In this document: positions 44,644 through 53,931 of the stretch, piece after piece | How the letters are laid out: every line of letters starts with the position of its first letter | Numbering within the stretch: the stretch's first letter is position 1 | From: Lachnospiraceae bacterium | GTDB lineage: Bacteria; Bacillota; Clostridia; Lachnospirales; Lachnospiraceae | Assembly: GCA_017527205.1 (NCBI GenBank) | Contig: JAFXQK010000064.1 | Coordinates: 62,001-126,000 of the forward strand | DNA length: 64,000 bases | Direction of reading: 5' to 3' | Notes under the pieces: model-generated | Databases searched by the model: none | Told to the model about the DNA's origin: nothing | The model's input: the letters and a program-made list of their open reading frames with translations, nothing else | Position numbers and translations under genes: made by a program

Positions 44644-46053
44644 TTATTTGTTGATAAACTGCTGATCCTTTACGGAATCCGCATTCAGCACAATGTAGTC
44701 ATATACCTTCAATCCATACTCCGTATCCGATTTTACAATGGCATACTCCTCATTTTGGTAAAGAATACTGATTTCCCTAAAGTCTGCATAACCCTTATTA
44801 ATGTTATACACTCCAATCAGCGTCGCTCTCTCCCTGACAACGTCCGTCGTCTGGTTATCAAGCTGATGTAATATGTCCCCCGTATTTAGCATTGTCGCAT
44901 CGACATAATATTTTCCGGTCTCCTCATCATAGCTATAGATGCCTACGGTCAACCGTTCCGTTGAGATAGTACCATCCTCAAGATAACACTGTCTGATAAT
45001 GGTTCTCTTTCCCTTTTGACCTTCATCAATCAAATAAGGTTCCTCAAGAAGGAAAAACTCCTTTTCAACAATGGCAGACAACGGAATCTTTAATCCCGTT
45101 TCTTCCTCCAAAATCAACTGCACGTCCAAGAAACGATCTGAAATAAAGGTTACCATGGAATTATTAAAGCTAAGCTTCAGATAGCTGTTTCCGTCTTCTC
45201 CATAGATCAGCTTTGTACTGGCCCAGGATTCATACTGATTCTTCTGAAATCGCACCTTAACGTATCCCTGCTCTTCAATCGCTTTGCCACGCTCGGCATC
45301 CATCGGTATAATAACGTCCCAAAGCTCGCTCGTACACACCTTATAGATGGGCGCTTCCTTCTCGACAACCTCATCTCCGATGACCTGCTTCCGCTCATAA
45401 TTTTCTTTTTTAAAATCCTTCTCCGTCAATTGCTCGGCGGTCTTTCCTTCATAACCGTCCGTCCAATAGGAAACCACGCCCGTCATGGGCGCGTAGCAAT
45501 AATTGATGACGTCATTTCCGCTGAGCTCTTCCAGATTCTTAAGGAAATTGACATTTGATATTTTTGCCACGGTATTTTTCAGGGAACGCTTAAAATCATA
45601 AACGCTGTCAAAATCCTCTTCGTCGAAGCCATGGACGTAATTGATAATCTCCGTTCGGAATTCGCGAAGCTCCTGATCCGAAAGCTTGCTCTCTTCAAAC
45701 ATTCCGGTTCCGGCCTTCTCCAATCTGCCCGTCTCGTCTACGGTATACACAAGATCTCCAACGGCCGTTCTCTCTCCATCATAAATATAAAAATTGACGT
45801 AACCGGCGGAAGGATTCGTCACAAGGTATTCCTCGCGAAGCGCAATCCCTTCGTAAGTCGTGTTGACTGTCAGAGACCCCTCCCTGACCTCATGGCGTTC
45901 TATGTGACTTGTATTAAAGAACGATATGACATAGATCAACATTTGCACAAAAATAAAGCCAATGATTATGAGACCAATGTTGATTCTTGGAGTCACTCCT
46001 TTTTGGTAAGACACCACTTTATTCTGTTGTCTGTTTGATCCATTCTTTGCCAA
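44644..46053 (-). CDS. HlyD-like membrane-anchored protein of the sepF region
   Basis: 469 residues. A short basic N-terminus and one membrane helix (INIGLIIIGFIFVQMLIYVISFF) precede a large extracellular part with HlyD/efflux-adaptor-like barrel segments (GIALREEYLVTNPSAGYVNFY near 70, then APMTGVVSYWTDGY near 190). Proteins like this recur beside yggS-sepF in Clostridia, but I know no assigned function. TTG 46053 is chosen because GGAGG lies eight bases upstream. No transporter partner is adjacent. Confidence 0.75.
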   Translation of the reverse strand: MAKNGSNRQQNKVVSYQKGVTPRINIGLIIIGFIFVQMLIYVISFFNTSHIERHEVREGSLTVNTTYEGIALREEYLVTNPSAGYVNFYIYDGERTAVGDLVYTVDETGRLEKAGTGMFEESKLSDQELREFRTEIINYVHGFDEEDFDSVYDFKRSLKNTVAKISNVNFLKNLEELSGNDVINYCYAPMTGVVSYWTDGYEGKTAEQLTEKDFKKENYERKQVIGDEVVEKEAPIYKVCTSELWDVIIPMDAERGKAIEEQGYVKVRFQKNQYESWASTKLIYGEDGNSYLKLSFNNSMVTFISDRFLDVQLILEEETGLKIPLSAIVEKEFFLLEEPYLIDEGQKGKRTIIRQCYLEDGTISTERLTVGIYSYDEETGKYYVDATMLNTGDILHQLDNQTTDVVRERATLIGVYNINKGYADFREISILYQNEEYAIVKSDTEYGLKVYDYIVLNADSVKDQQFINK

Positions 46054-46096
46054 AGGAACTGCCTCCAATAATTTCGTTTTCTATTTCATACTTATG

Positions 46097-46126
46097 AAAA
46101 GCCTCGGATTACGCCGAGGCTTTTTC
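46097..46126. terminator. Rho-independent terminator
   Basis: AAAAGCCTCGG-ATTACG-CCGAGGCTTTTT, a perfect 11-bp stem with T tracts on both strands. It ends the P-loop gene transcript, so the HlyD-like gene downstream needs its own promoter. Confidence 0.9.
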
Positions 46127-46155
46127 AAACGTGATCATTCACTTTATGTTCCAGC

Positions 46156-46575
46156 TTACAGGGAAATCAAAATCTCACTCTTCAATCCTTCAGGAAGATC
46201 TTTCTCATTCATGGAAATGCTTAATACAAAATCTACTTTGAACTTCTGACTCATCTTGTCGAGCTTTTCAATCACTGCGGAAATGTCCTTGCCCTCAAGC
46301 TTTGCAATCTTAAGGAAGCTGTCAAAATACATTTGCTGCAGGTCATGATCCTGTGAAATAATACCACTTACAAAGCCTAAGAACTCCGCGTCATTCTCGA
46401 TCATATACTGAGAAACGTCGATCAGACGAACCTTATTATTTAATTCATACATGTGCTTCGTGCTCTTGTCCAGATATACAATATTACCGGGAATTGTCTT
46501 AACCTCACTATTCACTTTATCCAAGAGATGCTTTGTCTTACCCTTACCTTTTTCACCTACAATTAACTGAACCAT
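46156..46575 (-). CDS. Small P-loop protein, unknown function (sometimes labelled PilT-like)
   Basis: 139 residues. It starts MVQLIVGEKGKGKTKHLLDKV, a clear Walker A loop (GEKGKGKT, 7-14). No full Walker B or nuclease motif is evident, and the rest is predicted alpha/beta. Relatives are sometimes named twitching-motility PilT protein in Lachnospiraceae, a label the sequence does not justify. ATG 46575 has AGGAGG eight bases upstream; an ATG two codons earlier is too close to that site. It has its own promoter and terminator. Confidence 0.72.
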   Translation of the reverse strand: MVQLIVGEKGKGKTKHLLDKVNSEVKTIPGNIVYLDKSTKHMYELNNKVRLIDVSQYMIENDAEFLGFVSGIISQDHDLQQMYFDSFLKIAKLEGKDISAVIEKLDKMSQKFKVDFVLSISMNEKDLPEGLKSEILISL

Positions 46576-46629
46576 TGGCATATCCTCCTGAAGTATTGTA
46601 TTCTTTCATTGATTTCTCAACTTAATATC

Positions 46630-46658
46630 ATTATAAGGTATTTGAGCCTAAAAAACAA
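46630..46658 (-). promoter_or_regulatory. Promoter of the small P-loop gene
   Basis: On the minus strand TTGTTT (complement of 46653-46658), 17 bp, TATAAT (complement of 46630-46635). It begins just after the dac stop codon. Confidence 0.65.
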
Positions 46659-46661
46659 CCT

Positions 46662-47657
46662 CTAATTGTTGATTTCTTCTAATAATTCGATCATATTTGC
46701 ATAACATTCGTCACTATTTAAACAACGCATGACGATGGATATGTATGAATTGCCCCTGACGTCCTTGCTATGCAAAATAAGGCAGTGACCTGCGGCATTT
46801 GTAGTACCGGTTTTCCCGCCAAGAATCGTCACGTTTTCAGGCGCAGTCACCTGTCCCTTAAAGAAACGATTCGTCGTAGAACAGCTAAACTGAACGGCTT
46901 TCCCGTTTTTGTCAAAATAGGACGTCTGATAAGAATTCATGTTGATGATCTGGTTGAAGACGTCATATTTGATGGCCTCATTAAAAATCAGGTACATGTC
47001 ATATGCCGTTGTGTAGTGATTGATGTCCGTAAGTCCATGGGCATTCGTAAAATGCGTATTGGTGGCACCAAGCGCTACCGCCTTTTCATTCATCATTTCC
47101 ACAAAATGATCAATCGTCCCGCCGACGTTTTCCGCAATCAGATTGGCCACGTCATTTGCTGATGCCAAAAGCAGAATGTGAAGTGCCTGAACCATCGTCA
47201 TCGTATCGCCCGTCTTGATCTTCGCCGTTGCCGCTCCGGATTCCGTTATTTTTATGTTATCCGTTGCCGTAAGGATCTGATCCAGAGAGCCGTTTTCCAA
47301 GGCGACAATTGCCGTCATCACCTTTGTCAGGCTGGCCGGGTACATTCTTTCATGCACGTTACTTGCACAAAGCACGGTTTTATTTTTTAGGTCAAACAAA
47401 GCCGCAGCACCATAATTATTTAATTCCAAGCCGGCAATTTCAACATCCTGATTTGTGACACAAAGGTTAGAGGCAAAGGATGACGCCTTTGTCTTTGTGA
47501 TCTCGTCCCCTCCCCCTGAGGACGGTGCGAAAATACCGTCCGCCGAATACGGAACGTCGTAAGAAAGCTTACCGCATCCCGCGAAGGAAAGGGACATGCA
47601 CAGAATAAAGATTCCGAGCAGAATCTTTTTTGCCTTACTTTTACTTGTACATTTCAC
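46662..47657 (-). CDS. D-alanyl-D-alanine carboxypeptidase, probable lipoprotein
   Basis: 331 residues. Penicillin-binding motifs of S11 peptidases are complete: PASLTKVM (SxxK), SAND (SxN) and GGKTGTT (KTG). It trims pentapeptides in peptidoglycan. The N-terminus has a basic stretch, a hydrophobic run and FAGC, a likely lipobox, so it is probably a lipoprotein rather than a tail-anchored DacA. I choose GTG 47657 (signal-peptide length fits); TTG 47666 or 47681 are alternatives. It overlaps mgsA by 17 bases and ends the cell-shape operon. Confidence 0.88.
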   Translation of the reverse strand: MKCTSKSKAKKILLGIFILCMSLSFAGCGKLSYDVPYSADGIFAPSSGGGDEITKTKASSFASNLCVTNQDVEIAGLELNNYGAAALFDLKNKTVLCASNVHERMYPASLTKVMTAIVALENGSLDQILTATDNIKITESGAATAKIKTGDTMTMVQALHILLLASANDVANLIAENVGGTIDHFVEMMNEKAVALGATNTHFTNAHGLTDINHYTTAYDMYLIFNEAIKYDVFNQIINMNSYQTSYFDKNGKAVQFSCSTTNRFFKGQVTAPENVTILGGKTGTTNAAGHCLILHSKDVRGNSYISIVMRCLNSDECYANMIELLEEINN

Positions 47658-48036
47658 GCCACTCAAGATCTCCTCTGTCAAGGGACTTAATCAACAATTC
47701 CGCGGTTGCCAAATTGGTAGCCAAAGGAATGTTGTACATGTCACAGAGCTTAACAACATGATTTACGTCAGGTTCATGAGACTTCGGCGTCAGCGGATCA
47801 CGCAAGAAAATGACCAGATCCATCTGATTATGTTCAATCTGTGCGCCGATCTGCTGTTCTCCGCCCAGATGTCCGGCAAGAAATTTGTGAATGGATAGAT
47901 TGGTTACTTCCTCCACAAGCTTACCTGTCGTACCGGTGGCGTACAGCTCGTTTTTGCTTAAGATTCCGCGATAAGCAATGCAAAAATTTTGCATCAGTTT
48001 CTTTTTCGCGTCATGTGCGATCAGAGCAATGTTCAT
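47641..48036 (-). CDS. mgsA: Methylglyoxal synthase
   Basis: 131 residues. Converts dihydroxyacetone phosphate to methylglyoxal. The motifs ATGTTGKLVEE, GHLGGEQQIGAQI and FLRDPLTPKSHEPDV (catalytic Asp and His) are complete. ATG 48036 lies seven bases after GAGGG; an ATG two codons before is too close. Its position between rodA and dac in a cell-shape operon is notable. Confidence 0.95.
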   Translation of the reverse strand: MNIALIAHDAKKKLMQNFCIAYRGILSKNELYATGTTGKLVEEVTNLSIHKFLAGHLGGEQQIGAQIEHNQMDLVIFLRDPLTPKSHEPDVNHVVKLCDMYNIPLATNLATAELLIKSLDRGDLEWREMYK

Positions 48037-48066
48037 TGTCATACCCTCTCTTTTTGTCTTTTTGCA

Positions 48067-49185
48067 CTATTCCTCCGCCAGTGAATCCCTGGATTGCATC
48101 CTGACGTTAATGACAAACCCCATGCCTGCGAACAGACTCATCAAGGACGTCAAGCCATAGCTTACAAACGGAAGCGGCAAACCCGTATTCGGAAGAAGAA
48201 ACGTTGCAACCCCAATATTGATAAAGCTTTGAAAAGCGATCAGGACCCCCATTCCCGCCGCTATAATGGTTCCTGCCAAATCCTTAGCCTTTCTCGCAAC
48301 GGATAGACATTCCAGCGATATCAGCGTCAGAAGAACGATGACAACTACGCTTCCCCGAAATCCAAATTCCTCTCCAATCACGGCAAAGATGAAATCCGTC
48401 TGGGCCTCAGAAATGAAATCACCATTTTTCACGCTGGTAAACTCATTGTTTTTGTAGCCCTTACCCTCCACCTGGCCGGAGCCAATGGCCATGACGGAAT
48501 TCAAACTCTGCATGGCTTCGGAATTCGCATATTCCTCCGGATATCTCCAAGCATTAATACGATCCAGCTGATAGCTCTGTACAAACGGAAGCTTATCCGT
48601 CATAACAAGATATATGACTACCAGAAAGGCAGGAACCAGTACCCCGAGGATTCCAAAAACAATTCGGTACTGCAATCCGGCTGCAAACATAATCATGCAA
48701 AATACGACAATTAGCAAAATACTGGTAGACAAATCCGGCTGAATAATAATCAATGACCATGGAATCACGATCAAGACCACGCAGGCAGTAATCACTTTAA
48801 AAGTGTTCAACTTCTCCCTATATTTCATAATAAACTGTGCGAAGAATAAAATCAACAAAATTTTGGAAGTTTCGGAAGGTTGAAAGCGCAAAGATCCAAT
48901 CTCAAACCATCTCTGTGCGCCATGAGAATCATCTCCCAAAAAATACACCGCAAGAAGCAGTCCAAGATTCGCTATATACATCAGCCAGTTCATCTTTAAC
49001 AAAAAAGAATAATTAAAAAACGAGATGACAATCATGGCAACGCCTCCGGCAATCACTCCGGCCATTTGCTTGGTCTGAAGTGATTCCTGGGCGCTGCCAA
49101 TGGCAAAAATTCCAATGACTGCAATGGTCAATGTCATAATTACCAGCTTTAAGTCATATTTTCTTAGATTGATTCCATCAAACAT
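48067..49185 (-). CDS. rodA: RodA, SEDS-family peptidoglycan glycosyltransferase
   Basis: 372 residues with about ten membrane helices. SEDS signatures: RWFEIGSLRFQPSETSKILLILFFAQF near 92, then AQTDFIFAVIGEEFGFRG near 265 with the conserved Asp, and LPLPFVSYGLTSLMS near 335. It polymerises glycan with PBP2. It sits in the same operon as the mrdA gene. Short gap of 12 bp after minE. Confidence 0.94.
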   Translation of the reverse strand: MFDGINLRKYDLKLVIMTLTIAVIGIFAIGSAQESLQTKQMAGVIAGGVAMIVISFFNYSFLLKMNWLMYIANLGLLLAVYFLGDDSHGAQRWFEIGSLRFQPSETSKILLILFFAQFIMKYREKLNTFKVITACVVLIVIPWSLIIIQPDLSTSILLIVVFCMIMFAAGLQYRIVFGILGVLVPAFLVVIYLVMTDKLPFVQSYQLDRINAWRYPEEYANSEAMQSLNSVMAIGSGQVEGKGYKNNEFTSVKNGDFISEAQTDFIFAVIGEEFGFRGSVVVIVLLTLISLECLSVARKAKDLAGTIIAAGMGVLIAFQSFINIGVATFLLPNTGLPLPFVSYGLTSLMSLFAGMGFVINVRMQSRDSLAEE

Positions 49186-49197
49186 GTTCTCATCCTA

Positions 49198-49479
49198 TCA
49201 CGGAAATCTTCTCTCCTGCTTCTGCAAATCCAATATGGGAACGTTGGCATATAAAACAGGGGCCTTACCGCTCCTCGAATTCCCTTTTTTCGCGGTAATT
49301 TGGACTTCCATGTTTTCCGTATCTATTTTTACGTATTTTGATATCACTTTTGTAATGTCTCTTTTAATCAGCTCCACTATTTCCGGGGAACAATTGACCC
49401 GATCCGTGATCAGAAGAATTTTCAGGCGATCCTTCGCCACCTGGCAGGAGCTTTTGCGTCGAAAGAAAAACCAAGTCAT
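49198..49479 (-). CDS. minE: Cell division topological factor MinE
   Basis: 93 residues. A membrane-binding N-terminus (WFFFRRKSSCQVAKDRLKILLITDR) contains the MinD-contact helix, then PEIVELIKRDITKVISKYVKID and a beta-strand VQITAKKG. It stimulates MinD ATPase to drive pole-to-pole oscillation. Gene order minC-minD-minE is normal. Confidence 0.95.
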   Translation of the reverse strand: MTWFFFRRKSSCQVAKDRLKILLITDRVNCSPEIVELIKRDITKVISKYVKIDTENMEVQITAKKGNSRSGKAPVLYANVPILDLQKQERRFP

Positions 49480-49491
49480 TTCTGTCGCCTC

Positions 49492-50286
49492 CTATGCCTT
49501 ATGAAAAATCCCCGTCACTCGGGAAAAGAAAGAGATGCTCTTCTCAAAATTCAGGAAGGGAACCTCCTGTCCCTCTAATCTTGCGACAACGTTCGAATAA
49601 GCAATTCCCGCAGGAGAGCTGCCTCCTACCATAGGTTCGCCCTGATTCGTTGCCACGACAACACTCTCGTCATCCGGAATGATGCCAAGAAGCGGTATTC
49701 CAAGAATGTCCACTACGTCATCAGAGCTCATCATGTCTCCGCGCTTCACCATTTCAGGCCGCAGCCGGTTAATGATCAAATCCATTTGCGAAAAACCGTT
49801 CATCTCAAGAAGTCCAATGATGCGGTCCGCATCTCGAATGGCAGAAACCTCGGGCGTAGTCACCACGATGGCGCGCTGTGCTCCGGCAATGGCATTTTGA
49901 AAGCCCTGTTCAATACCAGCAGGACAATCCAAAATGACATAATCAAACTGATCCTTCAAATGTTCAATAACCTTGACCATCTGTCCTGGGGAAACGGCCG
50001 TTTTATCCCTTGTCTGAGCCGATGGCATTAAGTAAAGCCCGGGGTGGCGCTTGTCCCGAATTAGGGCCTGCTTCATACGACAATTTCCCTCAATGACGTC
50101 CACGAGGTGATAGACGATTCTATTTTCCAATCCCATCACCACGTCCAAATTACGAAGGCCAATGTCCGTGTCAATCAGACAAACCTTCTTTCCAAGCTTA
50201 GCAAGACCCGTTCCAATGTTTGCGGTCGTAGTGGTCTTTCCCACGCCGCCTTTCCCTGAAGTGACGACAATGACGTTGTTTTCCAT
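49492..50286 (-). CDS. minD: Septum site-determining ATPase MinD
   Basis: 264 residues. The deviant Walker A is TSGKGGVGKTTTTANIG near 9-25, with DTDIGLRNLD and DCPAGIEQGFQNAI switch motifs. The C-terminus (ISFFSRVTGIFHKA) is an amphipathic membrane-targeting helix. ATG 50286 follows TGGAGGCTAACT; upstream in-frame starts have no ribosome site. Confidence 0.96.
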   Translation of the reverse strand: MENNVIVVTSGKGGVGKTTTTANIGTGLAKLGKKVCLIDTDIGLRNLDVVMGLENRIVYHLVDVIEGNCRMKQALIRDKRHPGLYLMPSAQTRDKTAVSPGQMVKVIEHLKDQFDYVILDCPAGIEQGFQNAIAGAQRAIVVTTPEVSAIRDADRIIGLLEMNGFSQMDLIINRLRPEMVKRGDMMSSDDVVDILGIPLLGIIPDDESVVVATNQGEPMVGGSSPAGIAYSNVVARLEGQEVPFLNFEKSISFFSRVTGIFHKA

Positions 50287-50342
50287 AGTTAGCCTCCATT
50301 CCATTTTTGTCATGTAATGTCGTCATCTCCCGAGGGATTTCC

Positions 50343-51023
50343 TTAAAAATCCTTCAGGTGCTCTTTTGTAAGCACTTCCGTGATCACGGAATCGCCAAGT
50401 ACTTTTGCCGCCATGGCTTCTTCCTTCTTTTTCTTGCCCCATTTGGATTTTTTCATTGGTTCATATTTGAAATCGCCGATGGCTAATGCCTGTGGCGCCA
50501 TTTCCAAGGCAGCAACAATCGCCTTTTTATCACCCGTGCTACCCGCATGGGCATTTCCATATAAGGTTCCAAGAATCAATATATTCTTTTCCGAAGAAAT
50601 GGAACATCCCGCCTCCACGTTGCCAAAGATGACAATGCTGTTCGGCGTATCCAATTCCTCCCCGTCCTTAAGTGAACCATGAAATACCTGAATCTCATGC
50701 TCCAAATCCAGCTCGATCATCTTTCGAAACTCGACAAGACTTAAGGCCCTCACAAAGGTTTTCTCCCGTTCCTCGTCCTTTTCAACAATGCAAAGTATTT
50801 TTAAGTCACAGTGCGCCTGAATGGTATCCATTACCTTAAGCTCTTCCTCCTCAGAAAGCTTTCTTCCTGAAAAAGACAGCGCCACGGTCTCCCTGCCAAA
50901 GAAGCTTCTCGCTTCTTCAAATTTACCAGAGATTTCCGAAAGCAATTCTTCAAAAGCGAGTTGGTCATCCATCTGAAGGATCAGACCCTTTGAGAAGCTT
51001 TTGATCCGCACTTTATCCTTCAT
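50343..51023 (-). CDS. minC: Septum site-determining protein MinC
   Basis: 226 residues. The N-terminal domain is divergent (1-105); the C-terminal beta-helix (about 112-205) has VFHGSLKDGEELDTPNSIVIFG then NVEAGCSISSEKNILILGTLYGNAHAG, typical MinC. It blocks FtsZ assembly when held at the membrane by MinD. ATG 51023 is chosen, nine bases after AAAGG. Confidence 0.92.
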   Translation of the reverse strand: MKDKVRIKSFSKGLILQMDDQLAFEELLSEISGKFEEARSFFGRETVALSFSGRKLSEEEELKVMDTIQAHCDLKILCIVEKDEEREKTFVRALSLVEFRKMIELDLEHEIQVFHGSLKDGEELDTPNSIVIFGNVEAGCSISSEKNILILGTLYGNAHAGSTGDKKAIVAALEMAPQALAIGDFKYEPMKKSKWGKKKKEEAMAAKVLGDSVITEVLTKEHLKDF

Positions 51024-51043
51024 TGCATCCATCCTTTCCGTGA

Positions 51044-53929
51044 TTACCATTCATTCGTAATACCAGCATCCGGCGTATTCGCCGTACCGGTAATGATGTC
51101 ATCCTCTTCTGCGAGTCCATAATAATACTTTACGATATCCCTGGTCACCTGCGCCGCGTAATCGGAAGAATATCCAAAGGGAATTCTTGTCGCAATGGCA
51201 ATTTCAGGATTTTGATACGGTGCATAGCAAACAAAGAGTGCGTGGCTTGGGCGAGTCGACGTCTGCTGCGCCGTACCCGTTTTTCCTGCCACCTCAACGG
51301 CAAGATCATTAAAATACTTTTTATTTTGAACCACCATTCTCATTCCTTTATGTAAGGAATCCCAATAGTTTTTAGGCATGTCAATGGTATTTCTGACCTC
51401 GGGTTCAAATTTTTTCAAAAGATTCCCCTGCTGATCCGCAACATGGTCTAAGAGCGTTAACTGATAAACCGTACCTGAATTTGCAATGGCGGAGACATAT
51501 CTTGCAAGTCCCACGGAAGTAAAGCTGTTGCTACCCTGTCCGATGGCTGAACGCACGGGATCATTATCCGACACCTGCGGAGCACTTTCCGTTATCTCAA
51601 TACCAGATTTCTCCGTCAAGCCATAAAAATCAGCATATTGATATAATGCCTTTAAGCCTTCTTCCTCGTTAAACGTATTATCCTTAAAGGAAAGGCGATA
51701 TCCCACGTCATAAAAGAAGTAGTTGCAGGAATCCCGGATGGCCGTTGTCACGTTCTCACCGCCATGTCCCCAACGCTGCCAGCATTTGGGCGACGGCAGA
51801 ATATTCGTATAGGTTCCGGTACAATTGACGGTCGAGCTTAGACTGATGACGCCCTCCATAAGTCCTGCAGAGGCTGTCAGCATCTTAAACGTGGAGCCTG
51901 GGGCCGCCTTATACTGCGTAGCATAATTGTTCCATGGATATGACTTGTCCGCATTAAGCTTTGCAAAATATTCAGCATCAATGGAATTGGCCAGCTTATT
52001 ATTATCATACCCGGGATAGGAAACCAATGCCAAAACCTGTCCGGAGTTGACGTCCGTAATGACTACGGAGCCATTACAGGGATCCAGCGCAAGCTGCGCA
52101 GGCGTAATGTCGATATTTTTAATGCGATTCATGATAAACTGATATGCCGTCAACTTTCCCTTATAAAGTGCATCCTCTTCAGAGAGTGGCACGTCAATCT
52201 TTCTTTGCTCACACAAAATCATGCAAATCTGCTTGCCGGTAATTTTGTCATTCAAAAGCATGTACTTGTAAAATCGCTTTTGAAATTCCGTATTTTTCTC
52301 AATGGCATCAATGATATAGTCTACCAGCTTTTCAAAAACCTCAGTCGAATCGGAGTATTCCGCCGTCAGGTTCAGTTTGCTTCCGTCAATCCAATTCTGC
52401 GTAATTAGATAGGTCAGGTATTCGTTCAGGCTAATCGTTTCTTCCGTAGTCCAAGCCTGTTGAATTTTATCCTTCTCATTGATCAGGTCAGTGAGAATAA
52501 TGCCATTTTTGATGAGCAAATTGACTATGTTGCTCTCATAAACCTGATATTCCTTGGACAGCCTGCTGTAAATTGTCTTCTTTTCAAAGAATTCAGACCT
52601 TAGCTTTGCATAGGTCTCCGCTTTATATTCCAGCCAGGCCTGATAGACAGCCTTTTCCGTTTCACCCGCCTTGGGCTTTACAAAATGGTTCACGTCGATG
52701 ACACTGTTATTGATCAGTGCAAAATACACGTCATAGATCGGTATCACAATATCAGAGCTGGAAGAATTTTCCCTTGCAAAATACTCCTTTTGATTTACGA
52801 TTTTGCTCGCCACAAGACCCGCCAAATGCTGTTCAAGAATGCCATAGACAGCCTCCGTCAGATTCTTGTCAATGGTAAGATAAACATCTTCCCCTGAGCT
52901 AGCCTCCCTGCGGTCCGTGATCGAAATCACCTTACCCATATGATCAACGACAACCGTTTCATAGCCCTTACTGCCCTGAAGAGTCGTCTCCATGTAGCTC
53001 TCAATGCCCATCTTTCCAACAACGTCACTGATTCCATAAAGCCTATCGCCCTTTCCTTCTTCCAAAAGCTTAGCATTCAAATCAGTCATCTCGTCGGAAG
53101 AGATCTTCCCGGTATAGCCAAGCACGTGTGCAAAGTAAACACTGTCCACGTATCGTCTGACAGTATCCTCTTCAATCGTGACGCCTGGCAATTCCGAGGA
53201 ATTTTCCATCAATGCCGCCACTGTCTCCTGTGAAACGTTGGTTGCAACGGTGGTACCCAAATACTTGCGAAACGAAGTCAGGCTCATGTTATACCGTATG
53301 TTAACGAGCTTTAGCCACTCATCATTGGTATATCCTTTGCCTGGAATAAAATCGCTCTTTTTATCATTGGGAATCTCATAATCACCGATGGCAAAGGTCT
53401 TTTTCCTGCTTAGAAAATTCATGACGTCGATAGGTTCGGAGGATCGTTCCTCCGCCGTCAACTGATCAATATAAGTTCTTCCATAGACGTCCGCAAGAAA
53501 TCTAAGCTTTGCATTTCCCGTTACGGAATACTCAAATTCTCCGTCTTCACCTACGACAATCTTGAAATCGGATACCACGTGATCTCCATGCTTTTCCACC
53601 ATCTTTACCAAGCGATAAATCACTTGATTCATATTTTGATTCTTCATGGATCCGGATTCAAACACGTCCTCCATTTTCACGGAATAGGCGAGCTCATTAT
53701 AGGCCAATAAATTTCCGTTGCGGTCATAAATGTTTCCCCTTGCGGAAGCTATGTCACGGGTTTTCTGCGTCATTAAGATAAACTTCTCCAAGTATTCTTC
53801 CCCGTGAACCACCTGCAGCTGAAAGCAACGATGAATCAATACGGCACAAAGGCCAAGAACTACCACCATCAAAAACGTGGATCTGCTCGTTATGAAATTA
53901 ATTATTCTTCTGCGAATCAGATCTAACAA
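51044..53929 (-). CDS. mrdA: Penicillin-binding protein 2 (elongation transpeptidase) with large insertion
   Basis: 961 residues against about 600-700 for most PBP2. A membrane helix near 20-40 precedes the class B dimerisation region (RGNIYDRNGNLLAYN, GVTIEEDTVRRY, KMGIESYMETTLQGSKG). After VYLTIDKNLTEAVYGILEQHL the sequence departs for about 245 residues (roughly 370-615) of helical, Lys/Glu/Tyr-rich protein before the transpeptidase resumes at DPCNGSVVITDVNSGQVLALVSYPGYD. Active-site motifs follow: STFK (Ser679), SCN and KTGT. I choose TTG 53929, eight bases after GAGGGAG; GTG 53956 overlaps mreD. Confidence 0.9.
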   Translation of the reverse strand: MLDLIRRRIINFITSRSTFLMVVVLGLCAVLIHRCFQLQVVHGEEYLEKFILMTQKTRDIASARGNIYDRNGNLLAYNELAYSVKMEDVFESGSMKNQNMNQVIYRLVKMVEKHGDHVVSDFKIVVGEDGEFEYSVTGNAKLRFLADVYGRTYIDQLTAEERSSEPIDVMNFLSRKKTFAIGDYEIPNDKKSDFIPGKGYTNDEWLKLVNIRYNMSLTSFRKYLGTTVATNVSQETVAALMENSSELPGVTIEEDTVRRYVDSVYFAHVLGYTGKISSDEMTDLNAKLLEEGKGDRLYGISDVVGKMGIESYMETTLQGSKGYETVVVDHMGKVISITDRREASSGEDVYLTIDKNLTEAVYGILEQHLAGLVASKIVNQKEYFARENSSSSDIVIPIYDVYFALINNSVIDVNHFVKPKAGETEKAVYQAWLEYKAETYAKLRSEFFEKKTIYSRLSKEYQVYESNIVNLLIKNGIILTDLINEKDKIQQAWTTEETISLNEYLTYLITQNWIDGSKLNLTAEYSDSTEVFEKLVDYIIDAIEKNTEFQKRFYKYMLLNDKITGKQICMILCEQRKIDVPLSEEDALYKGKLTAYQFIMNRIKNIDITPAQLALDPCNGSVVITDVNSGQVLALVSYPGYDNNKLANSIDAEYFAKLNADKSYPWNNYATQYKAAPGSTFKMLTASAGLMEGVISLSSTVNCTGTYTNILPSPKCWQRWGHGGENVTTAIRDSCNYFFYDVGYRLSFKDNTFNEEEGLKALYQYADFYGLTEKSGIEITESAPQVSDNDPVRSAIGQGSNSFTSVGLARYVSAIANSGTVYQLTLLDHVADQQGNLLKKFEPEVRNTIDMPKNYWDSLHKGMRMVVQNKKYFNDLAVEVAGKTGTAQQTSTRPSHALFVCYAPYQNPEIAIATRIPFGYSSDYAAQVTRDIVKYYYGLAEEDDIITGTANTPDAGITNEW

Positions 53930-53931
53930 GC

